A stretch of DNA of 34,922 nucleotides. Origin: Acidobacteriota bacterium. Lineage in GTDB: Bacteria; Acidobacteriota; Blastocatellia; RBC074. This document shows positions 33,456 through 34,922 of the stretch, piece after piece (the first letter of the stretch is position 1; every line of letters starts with the position of its first letter). Position numbers and translations under genes: made by a program. Location: positions 1 to 34,922 of the forward strand of contig JAJVID010000142.1 in NCBI GenBank assembly GCA_022072205.1, read 5' to 3'. A model generated the notes under the pieces. It was not told the DNA's origin, ran no database searches, and saw nothing but the letters and a program-made list of their open reading frames with translations.

Positions 33456-34922
33456 TTATCTCTCCATCCTGCGCAAACTTGAGCGCAGTTCTTTCTCTTC
33501 TCCGTGTTGCGAATGGCAGGAGACGCAAAGAGGGCCATTTGCGCTCGCGCCGCCTGCCGGATTCAACGCCCTGTCGGCAAATCCCAGACGGGCGTTGGCA
33601 GTCTGGTTTTGGGCCGTCGCCGCGTCCACGCCGTGACACGACGCGCACGATTCGCGCACGCCTTGAGTCAGCGCCGCGCCTTCAAATCCTGACGTATGGC
33701 AATCGGTGCAATTGCTGCGCCCGGTCTGACGGCCCGCGACGTGGATCAGATGAAACTGCTCTTTCAAACTATACTGCGAAGTCGCGCCGGGCAACTCCTT
33801 GCGCTGCCATTCCGCCTGCGAAATGCCTCCCCACAGCCAGCGCCCGTCGGTCACCGGATAGCCGAACGAACCGCCGTGCGGCGTTTTCAGCGGCTGACCG
33901 TTGATCGGCGAAACGTACCCGCTGCCGTCGCGGTGGCACCCTGTGCAGGCCACGTTCGCAACCAAAGCCGGGCGAAAGTCGCGTCCGTGATGCTCGCTGT
34001 GACAGGCCACGCAGGTCAACCCGGATTTCAGGTGCTTATCGGAAACTTCGGAATGAAATGCCGATGTCGTGTGACAGCTCGCGCAGTTCTGATTCATCGA
34101 AGCTTTGACCGAATGGCAGGTCGTGCACGAAGCGTCGTTCACAGCTTTTGCGATAGCGGGGTTGATTGAAAAGTCGCCGCGCGCGTGCGGCGTCGAAAGC
34201 GCGCCGGGCGAATAAGCGTCCTTGAACGCGAAGACCGCGCCAACCGCGAGCACGGTGATGACGATTGCGCCCCACGCAAACAACGCTTTTGGCCAGGCGA
34301 ACTGAAGGTCGCGCGTCGGAGACCAGTTGAATTGCGCTTTGCCCAATCGCCGCCGTGTTTTTGGCTTGAGCGGCGAATCGGTGGCGAGTTTGCCCGCCTC
34401 GCGTTTGCGCTTGTCCCAGAAAATCTTCAACGCCTGTTCGTCCAGTTCGGCCAGCCGCCCGGTGAGCATCCCCGTGCCAGCCAACCGCCGCGTCCCTTTC
34501 GGCGTCGTCTTTTCGCGTTGAAGCTTCGCCAACTGGCCCGGATCAAGTCTGATCGTCCGGCGCTCTTCGACAGGCAATTTGACCTGGCTGGCGCTCGAAG
34601 CCTCGACGGGCAACGGGTTGACAGTCATCTCAACTTGAAGATGAAGACCGTCATCGGTGTAATCGGGATAAAGAAAGAACGGGCCAATCTGAATCAGATC
34701 GCCATCAGCGAGCGGCGTCTGTTCAATCTGCTCGCCGTTGAGCAAAGTCCCATTGGCTTCCGAGAGATTGAATACCCAGTAATCGCCGTTGATCTCCTTG
34801 ATGCCCGCGTGCGTGCGCGAAACAGTCGGATGATTGAGCGCAAGGTCGTTGCCGATCAATCGTCCGAGGGTCAATCCCTCGCTCTCGATCACCACTGGAT
34901 CGAGGTTGAGGTCTTTGCGGAT
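33456..34922 (-). CDS. FHA domain - transmembrane - heptaheme cytochrome c fusion (5' end beyond window)
   Basis: The reading frame is open to the window edge, so the true N-terminus is missing; 488 residues are visible. Counting from the first complete codon (34922), an FHA domain begins at once (GRLIGNDLALNHPTVSRTHA near 20-39, with EANGTLLNGEQ further on), then a charged linker with TIRLDPGQL, one membrane helix (LFAWGAIVITVLAVGAVFAF, about 214-233) and a periplasmic region with seven CXXCH heme motifs: CTTCH 266, CASCH 280, CVACH 304, CTGCH 326, CTDCH 405, CASCH 426 and CVSCH 466. Cytoplasmic phosphothreonine recognition is thus tied to a periplasmic electron carrier. It heads an apparent operon with the ClpX-like, DUF2442 and Fe-S/FAD genes. 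Domain calls are confident; the function is inference. Confidence 0.9.
   Translation of the reverse strand: MRKDLNLDPVVIESEGLTLGRLIGNDLALNHPTVSRTHAGIKEINGDYWVFNLSEANGTLLNGEQIEQTPLADGDLIQIGPFFLYPDYTDDGLHLQVEMTVNPLPVEASSASQVKLPVEERRTIRLDPGQLAKLQREKTTPKGTRRLAGTGMLTGRLAELDEQALKIFWDKRKREAGKLATDSPLKPKTRRRLGKAQFNWSPTRDLQFAWPKALFAWGAIVITVLAVGAVFAFKDAYSPGALSTPHARGDFSINPAIAKAVNDASCTTCHSVKASMNQNCASCHTTSAFHSEVSDKHLKSGLTCVACHSEHHGRDFRPALVANVACTGCHRDGSGYVSPINGQPLKTPHGGSFGYPVTDGRWLWGGISQAEWQRKELPGATSQYSLKEQFHLIHVAGRQTGRSNCTDCHTSGFEGAALTQGVRESCASCHGVDAATAQNQTANARLGFADRALNPAGGASANGPLCVSCHSQHGEEKELRSSLRRMER

Overview
The window looks like a chromosomal segment of a moderately GC-rich Gram-negative bacterium, most likely an Acidobacteriota (Blastocatellia-like). 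The placement is inference: it rests on the mix of a Wza/Wzc export locus, FHA fusions with PrsW and with a multiheme cytochrome, M14 peptidase, TolB-like and sialidase-like exported propellers, and AT-rich or heptameric palindromic repeats in a GC-rich background. No rRNA, tRNA, CRISPR array, transposase or phage gene was seen.

Left part, 1-12109, minus strand: an exopolysaccharide/capsule operon transcribed right to left. Its order is a membrane-anchored TPR protein with a jelly-roll-like C-terminus, an O-antigen ligase/polymerase, a Wza-type outer-membrane exporter, two tandem Wzc-type polymerase/BY-kinase paralogs, an ABC-2 polysaccharide permease, a glycosyltransferase, a TylF-type methyltransferase, and a GT4 glycosyltransferase cut by the window edge. 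Several junctions overlap or nearly touch (TTGA, TGATG, TGA-ATG), which suggests translational coupling. Upstream lie a secreted FecR-like protein (12353-13024) and an RND-type periplasmic adaptor without its pump (13577-14803).

Middle, 15023-24523: mostly exported or membrane proteins. These are a sialidase-like BNR protein, a single-pass coiled-coil protein, a large M14 metallocarboxypeptidase, a convergent FHA-PrsW membrane protease, a small outer-membrane beta-barrel with palindromes upstream, and a secreted TPR protein.

24631-27484: the rpsO-pnp pair, separated by a 472-base region rich in hairpins, including an intrinsic terminator overlapped by a competing hairpin. Downstream of pnp is a perfect 46-bp AT-rich palindrome, then a six-bladed TolB-like propeller protein, a strong terminator, a consensus promoter and a second secreted propeller protein.

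Right end, 30227-34922, minus strand: the most unusual locus. One operon encodes an FHA domain fused through a transmembrane segment to a seven-heme cytochrome c, a ClpX-like AAA+ ATPase lacking the zinc-binding domain, a DUF2442 protein, and a membrane-anchored 2[4Fe-4S]/FAD/NAD(P) oxidoreductase that carries a zinc ribbon and looks circularly permuted. I propose it as a candidate phospho-regulated transmembrane electron-transfer module. That function is inference from domain content and gene order.
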